A stretch of 64,000 nucleotides of DNA from Nocardia sp. NBC_00565 (GTDB lineage Bacteria; Actinomycetota; Actinomycetes; Mycobacteriales; Mycobacteriaceae), in NCBI RefSeq assembly GCF_036345915.1, contig NZ_CP107785.1:1736001-1800000 (forward strand). The letters are read 5' to 3'. Positions 7,827-16,206 of this stretch are shown here, one piece after another. Every line of letters begins with the position of its first letter. Position 1 is the first letter of the stretch. The position numbers and the translations under genes are program-made. The notes below the pieces were generated by a model. It saw only the letters and a program-made list of their open reading frames with translations. It searched no databases and was not told the origin of the DNA.

Positions 7827-8759
7827 TCAGAGCCCGCCGTTGGCGGACAGCACTGCGAAGGCGGCGTCGGCGCTGCGCCACAGCACATCGATCTCGGTCC
7901 GGGTGGTCATTTCCAGCGCCGGGTCCTGCAGGGCCAGACCATTGGCGAAGATCACCACGTTTGCCCCGGCGTCGGCCAGGCGCAGCAGTGCGCCCGATCC
8001 CAACCCGGCGCCGACCACCGCGTCGAGCCCCTCACCCAGGAAATAGAACCGCCACAGCGGCTCGAGATCGCCGCCGTAGTTGGTGTTCGTCGCCTCGACG
8101 ATGAGTGGTCCCTTGCTCGCGATGGCATCCACGATCCGGAAGTAGTCGGGTGCGTTCGCCGTGGTGGTGTGCACAGCGGCTACCGCGTTGGCCAGATCGA
8201 CGGTGAGATGTGCGTTGTAACCCGCCATCGCCACCCGGGGCGCCGATAACCCGCAGTCGCGGGTCAGCGCGAAGTAGTGAGTCCACTGCGGTTCGGTTGC
8301 GCCCCCGGTGAATTCGGCGTGCACGTTACGAAGGAACCGCAGCAGCAAATCCAGGCTGATCCGATGCGCGAACTCCGGGTCGGCGAAGGCGGCCGGAGCA
8401 CGTTGCAGCGGCATGACGGCGGCCTGTTCGACGGCGTCGAGCCCGATAGCGAGCAATCCGCGCCGATCTCGGTGCAGTACAAGGATTTCGGTGATCTGTC
8501 GGTGCTGTTCCACCGCCTGCTCGAGACGCTGCAGCGAGGTGCCGGCCAGAGTCGTCGTATCCGAGAGTCGCACGATATCGTCCACCGCGTCGGCGGGCAA
8601 CGGGGCCCCGCAGGCGAATTCGAGTCGCGTGGCCGACGCGGTCGACGGAAAGACCAGCACCACAACAACTGTCACGCCTACCAGCAATGTCATCAGCACG
8701 GACCGGAGATCGCGAACCCGCAGAGGCCAGTGCCGCATCGGCTCGGCATCCAGGTGCAT
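7827..8759 (-). CDS. DUF5995 family protein with N-terminal membrane anchor
   Basis: I chose ATG 8759 because a GGAGG lies 9 bases upstream; the frame extends further but looks non-coding there. The 310-aa product starts with a basic stretch and a strong hydrophobic helix (LMTLLVGVTVVVVLVFPSTASA), a signal peptide or anchor. The remainder resembles the DUF5995 family, including a YNAHLTVDLANAV segment typical of its conserved metal-binding-like region. The biochemical role of DUF5995 is unknown to me. Export suggests work at the cell envelope. It is monocistronic. Confidence 0.65.
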   Translation of the reverse strand: MHLDAEPMRHWPLRVRDLRSVLMTLLVGVTVVVVLVFPSTASATRLEFACGAPLPADAVDDIVRLSDTTTLAGTSLQRLEQAVEQHRQITEILVLHRDRRGLLAIGLDAVEQAAVMPLQRAPAAFADPEFAHRISLDLLLRFLRNVHAEFTGGATEPQWTHYFALTRDCGLSAPRVAMAGYNAHLTVDLANAVAAVHTTTANAPDYFRIVDAIASKGPLIVEATNTNYGGDLEPLWRFYFLGEGLDAVVGAGLGSGALLRLADAGANVVIFANGLALQDPALEMTTRTEIDVLWRSADAAFAVLSANGGL

Positions 8760-9365
8760 ATCTTCGCGCCTCCGTTCAGTATTCGAGTCGACGGCAACGG
8801 CCGCGCACTGCGAGCACCGACACGACGGCGGTCCGGGAGTATTCAACCTAACCGTCCAGCAGCACCGGGCCGACCGCTGAAGCGCCCGGTGCGAGGTGGC
8901 GCGCGATGCGAACGTCCGGTAAGCCGAATGCCGAGGGTCCGCCACGCGGCGGGGCATTCAGCACGTTCTGATATCACTGCTCGAGTAGAGCCCCGGTGCG
9001 GCGCAGAATAGTTGGGTGGGCCGTGCAGCGAGGTGCCTGCAGGTTGCAGGTCCTTTTCCGCACGACCTCCCGCCGAACCCGGCGCGTCGGCTATCCCGGC
9101 ACCGGGCTCTCCAGTGACCTATACCGTGATGGCACGGGGACATCCGAAATCGTTTCGGCTCTTTGCATTTCGCATACCTCACGATCCCGGGTATCCGGTC
9201 GCCTGTTCTCCTTCGCCCGTAGCGCCTCGCGGCGCACTCCGGTAGCCGAATACCGTGCGGCTGGCTGCGGATGCCTCGACGCGCCAGCAAGCGTTCGGTG
9301 AATCTTATTGACAGACAATGATCCAGACGTCGAGTCGGTCGTACCCGCTGGGCGGTTCCGCTGTC
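8760..9365. other. About 600 bp without a recognisable gene
   Basis: Both strands contain only short, low-quality frames. Apart from the GGAGG of the DUF5995 gene (8769-8773) and a small hairpin (CCTGCA/TGCAGG near 9040) I see no promoter, RNA or repeat that I can support. Confidence 0.5.
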
Positions 9366-10159
<794 letters not shown>

Positions 10160-12151
10160 CTAGATGACCTTGGCGGCGATCAGCAGGTTCCAGATCTCGC
10201 CCTGGTCGACGACCTCGACGCCGAGCTTCTCCGCCTTGGTCAGCTTGCTCTCACCGACTCCCGCACCGGTGATGAGCAGGTCGGTGTTCGCCGAGACCGA
10301 GGATGCCGACGTCGCGCCCGCCTGCTCACACAGGCGTTGGAACGTAGGGCGGGCGACCTTCTCGCCGGAGCGCGGGTCGCTGATAGCGCCGGTGATCACC
10401 ACCGTCTTGCCTTCCAGGGGCGCGCCGGCCGCAATGACCGGGGGAAGGTCCTCCTCGCGCACGTCCAGACAGACGCCTGCCTCTCGCAGCCGCTGCAGTT
10501 CCGGACGCAGGCGATCCAGGTGCGCGACCAGGGAGGCAGCGACCTTCGGTCCGATATCCTCCACCGCCACGAGCCGTTCCTCGCCCGCGTCGGCGACCTC
10601 GTCCAGGGAGCCGAATCCCGCTCGGGCCAGGCGAGCGGCGGTGCCGTCGGAGGCCATCGGGATCGCCAGGCCGATCAGCGCTCGGCGCAGGCCGACTTGG
10701 CGGCTGGCATCGATCGAGTCGATCATGCGCGCGGCCGAGACCTCGCCGATGCGGTCGAACTCGAGCAGGCGCTCCTTTGTCAGCGTGTAGAAGTCCGACG
10801 GGCGCTCCAGGATGCCCGCCTCGGCCAGGCGTTCGATCCACACCTGCCCGATGGCGTCGATATCGGCCGCCGCCCGCGACGCCCAGTGGATGAGCCTGCG
10901 CACCGTCTGCGCGGGGCACGAGACGTTGGTGCAGAACAGCTCCCGGCTGTTGCCTTGCTCGGTCACCGGCTGCTCGCACGAGGGGCAGGCGGTGGGCGGC
11001 ACGATCTCGCGCTCCTCGCCCGTGCGTTTGGAGGCGTCGAGCACGCCCGCCACGAACGGGATCACGTCGCCCGCGCGGCGCACCAGCACGGTGTCACCGA
11101 TCTTGATGTCGCGGGCGCGGATCACCTCTTGGTTGGCCAGCGTCGCCTTCGTGACCGTCGTGCCGCCCACGAACACCGGCTCCAGCCACGCGACCGGGAC
11201 GATCTTGCCCGTCTTGCCGACGTCCCAGACCACCTCGGCCAGCAACGTGGTCTTCTCCTCGGCGGCGAACTTGAACGCCAGCGCGCCGCGTGGGGAGTTC
11301 GACCGAGTCCCGGCCGCCGCGTAGGCATCGCGGTCGGCCAGCCGCAGCACCGCGCCGTCGAGGTCGTAATCCAGCTCGTTGCGACCTTGCTCGATCGCGG
11401 TGATCGCCGCCTGCGCCTGCTCGGCGTCGGCGCAGTGTCGCATCTGCGCACCCGCGATCCCGAGCGCCCGCAGCCCCTCCTCCAGATCGACGGCAGCATC
11501 ACCGGCAGGGGTATCCAAGTCGAAGCCGAAGAACTGCAACCGCCGCTCGGAGACCGTAGCCGGGTCCTTCGCCCGCAGCGTGCCCGCCGCGGCGTTGCGC
11601 GGATTGATCAGCGGCTTGTCCGGATGCGCCGTGTTGTAGGCGAGGAAGGTCGAACGCAGCATCACCGCCTCGCCACGCACCTCCACCCGCCCCCGCATGT
11701 CGATCCGCTCAGGAACACCATCGACCAACGCGCGGACCAGCACGGTCACGTCGTCACCGGTGGTGCCATCACCCCGGGTCACGGCACGCACCAGCCGCCC
11801 GTCCTCGAAGACCAGGGCCAGGGACAAACCGTCGAGCTTCGGCATCACCACCACCGGCTGGCCGGGAAAGCGGTTGAAGAACGCCGCGACCTGCTCGGGC
11901 TTGGTCGCCTTCTCGAGTGAGAGCATCGGACGCGAGTGCCGGATCGGGGCGTGCAGCACTGCGGGCGCGCCGACCTGCTCCAGCGGATTCACCTCGGGCG
12001 CCAGGTCGGGGTGCGCCTCGATCAGGCCGCGTAGCTCGTCCTCGATCGCGTCGTACTCGGCGTCCGCGACCAGCGGTGAGCCCTGGTAGTAGGCGTCGCG
12101 CAGCGCCACAATACGGTCCGCGAGCTCTTGGATATGTTCCCCAGTTTCCAC
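10160..12151 (-). CDS. ligA: NAD-dependent DNA ligase (LigA family)
   Basis: Seals nicks in DNA using NAD+. The 663-aa order is complete: N-terminal Ia domain with the YY..D.EYD motif (residues 21-34), adenylation domain with the lysine motif KLDG (Lys105, AMP-carrying), OB fold, four-cysteine zinc finger (CPSCE ... FCTNVSCPAQ), helix-hairpin-helix domain, and C-terminal BRCT domain (about 575-663). The motif reads KLDGLS rather than the usual K(I/L/V)DGLA, and the protein is slightly shorter than typical housekeeping LigA (about 670-700). The surroundings contain none of the usual partners (gatC/gatA), so it may be an extra copy rather than the essential ligase. It stands alone, with an ATG start. 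Confidence 0.92.
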   Translation of the reverse strand: METGEHIQELADRIVALRDAYYQGSPLVADAEYDAIEDELRGLIEAHPDLAPEVNPLEQVGAPAVLHAPIRHSRPMLSLEKATKPEQVAAFFNRFPGQPVVVMPKLDGLSLALVFEDGRLVRAVTRGDGTTGDDVTVLVRALVDGVPERIDMRGRVEVRGEAVMLRSTFLAYNTAHPDKPLINPRNAAAGTLRAKDPATVSERRLQFFGFDLDTPAGDAAVDLEEGLRALGIAGAQMRHCADAEQAQAAITAIEQGRNELDYDLDGAVLRLADRDAYAAAGTRSNSPRGALAFKFAAEEKTTLLAEVVWDVGKTGKIVPVAWLEPVFVGGTTVTKATLANQEVIRARDIKIGDTVLVRRAGDVIPFVAGVLDASKRTGEEREIVPPTACPSCEQPVTEQGNSRELFCTNVSCPAQTVRRLIHWASRAAADIDAIGQVWIERLAEAGILERPSDFYTLTKERLLEFDRIGEVSAARMIDSIDASRQVGLRRALIGLAIPMASDGTAARLARAGFGSLDEVADAGEERLVAVEDIGPKVAASLVAHLDRLRPELQRLREAGVCLDVREEDLPPVIAAGAPLEGKTVVITGAISDPRSGEKVARPTFQRLCEQAGATSASSVSANTDLLITGAGVGESKLTKAEKLGVEVVDQGEIWNLLIAAKVI

Positions 12152-12230
12152 AGCACCCGACGCTACCGATACCCACCGACATCCACATCGAACGACGACG
12201 CGTGGGGCGTTCAGTTGTGACGAAGCACCA

Positions 12231-12336
12231 TACCTGTCACTTTTGCAACGTATCTGTCACTGGTGGTCGGCGGCGGTATCGATGTCTGGTCGGGTAGCAA
12301 CGAGCGATAGTTGGCCGCTTCGGACGATAGTTGGCC
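12231..12336. repeat. Two pairs of 20-bp-period direct repeats, possible transposon-end remnants
   Basis: Pair one: TACCTGTCAC (12231-12240) and TATCTGTCAC (12251-12260). Pair two: CGATAGTTGGCC (12305-12316 and 12325-12336). Each pair repeats with exactly 20-bp spacing. Short direct repeats at about 20-bp steps are typical of transposase-binding sites at the ends of IS21- and Tn7/Tn5053-type elements. No transposase gene is present. A TniQ-like fragment lies 1 kb away. Confidence 0.4.
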
Positions 12337-12388
12337 ACTCCGTCTAGAGCCTGTCTGATGGGTCGTGCTGCGGGTAATGAGCCGCAGG

Positions 12389-13180
12389 TCAGTGCAGGTC
12401 TACCTGGAACGCGTGACGGTAGTCGGCGGGGCAGGTGAAGATGCGCAAGTCTCCCCACCGGCCGACGACGACCCCTGTCTCGTCGTGGCTTGCCACGGTG
12501 AACAGGAGTGTCATTGCCGTGCCACAGTCACCGCAGGGAAAGACTGTGGGTTGCGTCAGGTGCCAGGTTGGCCAGCCGCCGAGTTTCCAGCCGGCGAGGC
12601 GGGTGATGACGTCACCGCCGTCGCCGGTCTCGCGGACCAGTTCCTCCAGCCGCGGACGGAGCTCTGCGGGCAGTTCCTCACGGAAAGGGAAGTCGGTCAC
12701 GCGCTCGGCGGTGATGGCGCACGCCTGCGGCAGGTAGCTGTCCTCCTCATACCGCGAAGGCGGCGGCGGAGTCGTCAATTGGTTGATCACGTCAGCGGCC
12801 TGACGCCATCGCACCTCAAGCACAGGGCTGATGTCGGCCTGCGGGGCCGGAGGATCCCAGTGTTCATTGGGACACCAAAGGATCTGCAAGAGGTCGATGC
12901 CAGCGGGCCACCATTGTCCCGGCGCGTCGCGACGGAAGATTTGTGCGACCGGCACCATGGCCGTGGCAGGCACGCCAGCAGGGCTGTTCACGTCGGGCAA
13001 GGAGCATTCGGGCCACGGTTCGTCACTCGGCCATAGCAGTGGTCCGCCGATAGAACTATCCCGGCAGTCCGGCTCCGCGCGCTTGGGATGGAATATGACC
13101 GCGTCGCGCGCGTGGGGAGCGAGTTCGGGAAGCACGGCGAGTATCGCTTCGACCGTCGGACGGGGAGTGTGGGTCATCAT
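12389..13180 (-). CDS. DUF1963 family protein
   Basis: A 263-aa cytoplasmic protein resembling DUF1963 (YwqG-like), recognised from the SSIGGPLLWPSDEPWPEC segment (the GG-P-LP-WP pattern), followed by VPVAQIFRRDAPGQWWPAG (the family's L-Q---- substrate-like strand). A Cys pair (FPCGDCG) near the C-terminus may bind metal. Members occur near polymorphic-toxin and immunity genes and as isolated genes; no enzymatic role is established to my knowledge. It is transcribed alone. The start is ATG 13180 or the next ATG at 13177, both beside a GGAAGG. Confidence 0.65.
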   Translation of the reverse strand: MMTHTPRPTVEAILAVLPELAPHARDAVIFHPKRAEPDCRDSSIGGPLLWPSDEPWPECSLPDVNSPAGVPATAMVPVAQIFRRDAPGQWWPAGIDLLQILWCPNEHWDPPAPQADISPVLEVRWRQAADVINQLTTPPPPSRYEEDSYLPQACAITAERVTDFPFREELPAELRPRLEELVRETGDGGDVITRLAGWKLGGWPTWHLTQPTVFPCGDCGTAMTLLFTVASHDETGVVVGRWGDLRIFTCPADYRHAFQVDLH

Positions 13181-13280
13181 GCCTTCCGGTCAGCTGGTCG
13201 TAGATTGCTCGCACTGTATAGGTCAGCTGTGACAGTCGCTCCCACGTGCGGATTATGAGCGGAGCCACATTCGCTCGTCG

Positions 13281-14453
13281 TCACATGTCGTCGACGAGTT
13301 CGTGGGTAAGTTCGTCGAGGGCTTTCATGATCCGCAGGTGGTTCGGCGTTTGTTTGCTGGGGAACGCCCATGCGTTCTGTGTCGCGTTGGTCTGTGCGGC
13401 CATCGGTGCGTAGCGGCGGTTGCCTGATGTGACTGTGGCCCAGACGAGGGTGGAGGCGAAGGTCCGATGGTGGTCGGGCCGCAGTCTGACTCGACGTGAG
13501 TGGGTGAGTGGGTCGATGATTTCGGCCCATCGGGTTGGCGGGATGCTCCAGTTGCGGAGGGCGAGTCGTCGCTTGTGGTAGTCGATGCGCGGATTCTGTT
13601 CGAGATCCGTGGCCAAGGCCGCGACTGCGCGGTCGAATTCGTCCGGGTCGTTGCGCCGGTGTGCCCAGGTTTGGACTGGGCTGGCGTCTGAGACGACGAG
13701 TGTCCCGAGTGTTGTGACGTGCGTGGGGAATCCGAGGTAGTCCGCTGCGTTGCCGGCCGATCCTCCGAATGCCATCTGGAACAGCCGGATTGTCGCGATC
13801 CGGCGTAGTTGGTAGTGCGAGATCCCGTCGAAGTGACCGAAGTGCCGGTGAAACCGGTCGGTGGAGAGCCATTGCGGAATGTACTTGGGTGCGAGGGTGG
13901 TGCGCAGTATCGCAGCGCGCGCGTAGGTCGTCGTTCTCGGTTGGCGTGAATATCGCTTCACCAGGGGCGATATCGTTCGGGCGAATCCTGGTGAGCATTC
14001 GTCGCGGTCGGCTGTGAATGTCTGCGCCCAGCCGGTGCGGTTCGTTTTCAGCATTGACGAGGGCAACAATTCCCTGACGATCTCGCGGGCGTCGGCTGAG
14101 TCGTAGTCGGACACGATGTGGTCGGCAATGCTCAGTAGACATGCTCCAGTGGCAGGGGCGAGGGGCTTCCAGGGTTGCCGTCGACGTCCGGTCGCCTCGA
14201 GGTCGGCGTCGTGACTGTCGTGACCGTGCTGGTCCAGGTTTGCATCGACAGCGTCGGCGAACTCGGTCAGCGGCAGCAGATGCCGCGTTCGTGGCCAGGA
14301 TGAGGCGACCAGTTGGGTGAGTAGCCGCAGGTCGGTCAGATAGCGTCGGGGTTCAGTGGGTAGTCCGGCACTGTCGACACTCCCCTCCACACTTACTCGA
14401 TCACCAACCCGGGTGACCTGCGGCCTCGTGCTGTGCGCAACTCCTTGCTGCAT
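13281..14453 (-). CDS. TniQ-like protein, C-terminal part only (possibly a pseudogene)
   Basis: The 390-aa frame contains RRYLTDLRLLTQLVASSWP and a later APKYIPQWLSTDRFHRHF / RRIATIRLFQMAFGGSAGNA block, which resemble the C-terminal half of actinobacterial TniQ/TnsD-family proteins (target selection in Tn7-like transposition; AA-x-LG-like HTH). The N-terminal TniQ domain with its zinc-binding cysteines is absent, and no TniA or TniB gene is nearby. It therefore looks like the remains of a transposon. The 400 bp upstream, where the missing part would be, are non-coding as far as I can read. The family call is from memory of sequence patterns and is tentative. Confidence 0.4.
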   Translation of the reverse strand: MQQGVAHSTRPQVTRVGDRVSVEGSVDSAGLPTEPRRYLTDLRLLTQLVASSWPRTRHLLPLTEFADAVDANLDQHGHDSHDADLEATGRRRQPWKPLAPATGACLLSIADHIVSDYDSADAREIVRELLPSSMLKTNRTGWAQTFTADRDECSPGFARTISPLVKRYSRQPRTTTYARAAILRTTLAPKYIPQWLSTDRFHRHFGHFDGISHYQLRRIATIRLFQMAFGGSAGNAADYLGFPTHVTTLGTLVVSDASPVQTWAHRRNDPDEFDRAVAALATDLEQNPRIDYHKRRLALRNWSIPPTRWAEIIDPLTHSRRVRLRPDHHRTFASTLVWATVTSGNRRYAPMAAQTNATQNAWAFPSKQTPNHLRIMKALDELTHELVDDM

Positions 14454-14804
14454 GCATCTTCACAGCCATCGACGCTCGACTCTCGGGTCGAGAGTGCCGA
14501 GCAGCGCGGCAAAACCGAAGGGCGACTTCGGTTCGTAGGCGGCGCGCCAGATCCGCCGTGCAGTGCCTGATCGCTGAACAGCGTTTCCGGCTGTGATCGA
14601 GAGGTGGCGGGGTGGTTGAGGTCGTGGACCGAACGGGTCCACGATGCCGGGGGCGACATTGAACGACACGCGATGTCCGTTGTTCGGCGATGACGCCGTT
14701 TGGCGAGAGCGCGGCTGGGACCCTGCTGGGGACGAGGACATCGGCGATTCCGGTGCGATCCTCGTGCACTGTCGTGTACGAGGGGCGGAACAGCGATCCA
14801 CGAC
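14454..14804. other. Non-coding stretch upstream of the TniQ-like fragment
   Basis: Three overlapping frames are open on the minus strand, but none has a coding-like composition or recognisable motif. This may be decayed sequence belonging to the missing N-terminal part of the TniQ-like gene. Confidence 0.35.
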
Positions 14805-14847
14805 AGCGGTGTCGGCGTCCGGCTCGACGCCGGACGCCGACACCGCT
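14805..14847 (-). terminator. Hairpin terminator of the alpha/beta-hydrolase gene
   Basis: Perfect 19-bp arms (AGCGGTGTCGGCGTCCGGC and complement) with a 5-nt loop, located 4 bases beyond the stop of the minus-strand hydrolase. No T-run. Confidence 0.8.
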
Positions 14848-14851
14848 TACA

Positions 14852-15607
14852 TCAGGCCGGTGACGTGGCGGCTCGGCCGAGATGGCGGGCGAAGAAGCGG
14901 GTTGCGCTGTCGACCTCGAATCTGGGGAGGTCGCCGTGTCCGCCCGCGTTGGCGTGCAACGTCTTTTCCTTCGAGGCGAAGGCGTCGAACAATGCGAGAC
15001 CCGAGCGGCGGTCGATGTGCTCGTCGTCCCACTGGAGCAGGAATTCGAGCGGGACAGTGATCTGTCCCGCTGCCTCGGTCAGGGATTCATCTCCGAGACA
15101 ACCGAAGACCGCGGCGGTGATCCTGGGTTCGGCCGCCGCCAGCGGCACTCCGATCCCGGTGCCCTGCATGATGCCCCAGAAGCCGACCGGCGATTCGGCG
15201 CCGATCTGCGGCAGTTTCTGCAGGGCGTCCAGGGTTGCTTGCCATTCCGGCACGGCACGTGCCGCCAAGTCGATGTGGATCTCCACGACGACCGGACCGA
15301 GCGGCTCGCCCGCCGCCTGCGCCTGCCGTAGGGCTGCGATGTGTTGCTCGTCGGCCGCGGTGCGGGGTCGGTCGCCGTGTCCGGGCGCGTCGATGGCGGC
15401 GACGTGGAAACCGCAGTCGGTGACGAAGCGGTGTGCGCGGCCCACGATTCCCGGTGCTCGCTTGTGCTGGCCGCCGCTGTGCGCCATCAGCACCAGGGGT
15501 GCGGGATCGGCGCCCGATGCGGGCGAGAAGAGCACGCCGGGGACCTCACCCAGCGTGAAATCGCGTTCGACGACACCGTTCGACGATGTCTCCGCAGTGA
15601 AATGCAT
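14852..15607 (-). CDS. Alpha/beta-hydrolase with a substituted nucleophile motif
   Basis: A 251-aa dienelactone-hydrolase-like fold protein. ATG 15607 is chosen for its GAAAGG site; an in-frame extension to 15655 is less likely. Conserved elements: strand plus oxyanion region LVLMAHSGGQHK, AAIDAPGHGDR, the nucleophile-elbow region SPVGFWGIMQGTGIGVPLAA, the acid region LLQWDDEH and the histidine region GGHGDLPRF. At the elbow, close relatives normally read G-x-S-M-G; here it is G-I-M-Q-G, so the serine is replaced by methionine. As written the protein should lack hydrolase activity or use another mechanism. A 17-codon reading frame with an excellent ribosome-binding site precedes it. Confidence 0.75.
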   Translation of the reverse strand: MHFTAETSSNGVVERDFTLGEVPGVLFSPASGADPAPLVLMAHSGGQHKRAPGIVGRAHRFVTDCGFHVAAIDAPGHGDRPRTAADEQHIAALRQAQAAGEPLGPVVVEIHIDLAARAVPEWQATLDALQKLPQIGAESPVGFWGIMQGTGIGVPLAAAEPRITAAVFGCLGDESLTEAAGQITVPLEFLLQWDDEHIDRRSGLALFDAFASKEKTLHANAGGHGDLPRFEVDSATRFFARHLGRAATSPA

Positions 15608-15660
15608 AGGTTGTTGCCTTTCGGGATTACCTTGTCGAGGCGCTCCCGGCGACACCTACG

Positions 15661-15714
15661 TCAATCGCCGACCGTGCAGAAGCAGGGGAGCACCCATATG
15701 GATACAGCGTTCAT
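15661..15714 (-). CDS. 17-residue leader-like peptide MNAVSIWVLPCFCTVGD
   Basis: A short frame (ATG 15714 to TGA 15661) with the best Shine-Dalgarno sequence in the area: AGGAGGTGA at 15720-15728, 5 bases before the ATG. It ends about 53 bases upstream of the alpha/beta-hydrolase start on the same strand. Size, position and strength of the initiation signal suggest a translated upstream peptide that could control the hydrolase by coupling or attenuation. It contains two cysteines in a CFC pattern; actinobacterial upstream peptides with Cys have been linked to cysteine-responsive control, but two codons are few. Confidence 0.45.
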   Translation of the reverse strand: MNAVSIWVLPCFCTVGD

Positions 15715-15728
15715 GGGTCTCACCTCCT

Positions 15729-16206
15729 CGCGTTGTGTCACGGTCTGCCCGCACGGTATCAGCCCGAACGCTGTCGCGCCCAACCCTTTTTCCGCCGACC
15801 GACCGTGAGAGGGCGGAACCCCATCGAAACCCCCACCACAGGAAAATGATTCGCAACCATTCGTGTCGCTTGGTGTCCGAACCGGCCACGGCGTTGCTGG
15901 TCGAACGCGCTGACCGCTTGTCCGTCGACGCAACACGCACATATGTCGAGTCGGTCACGAAGCCCCGCACCGGACCTTGGAAGTTCGGCAGACCCCGGGC
16001 AGATTGGACGGGGGCGATGCGCGCAGACAAGCACGAGTCGGTCGAGCTGGGCAAGATGCGGACTTCCCAATCTCGGGAGGTTATGCGACCTGAGTGAAAA
16101 TTGAGTGTGCCGCTGTCCGCCCGCGTCTCTGTGGGATCGGAATGTGGCTACAGGCCAGCACACCCGGCGTCAACTGACCGGCGGTATCGACGAGCAGGAG
16201 AGCGCG
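15729..16206. other. Intergenic region between divergent genes
   Basis: About 480 bp between the leader peptide and the repeat protein. It must contain both promoters. An AGGAGAG at 16193-16199 serves the plus-strand gene. I find no coding sequence I would defend. Confidence 0.4.
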
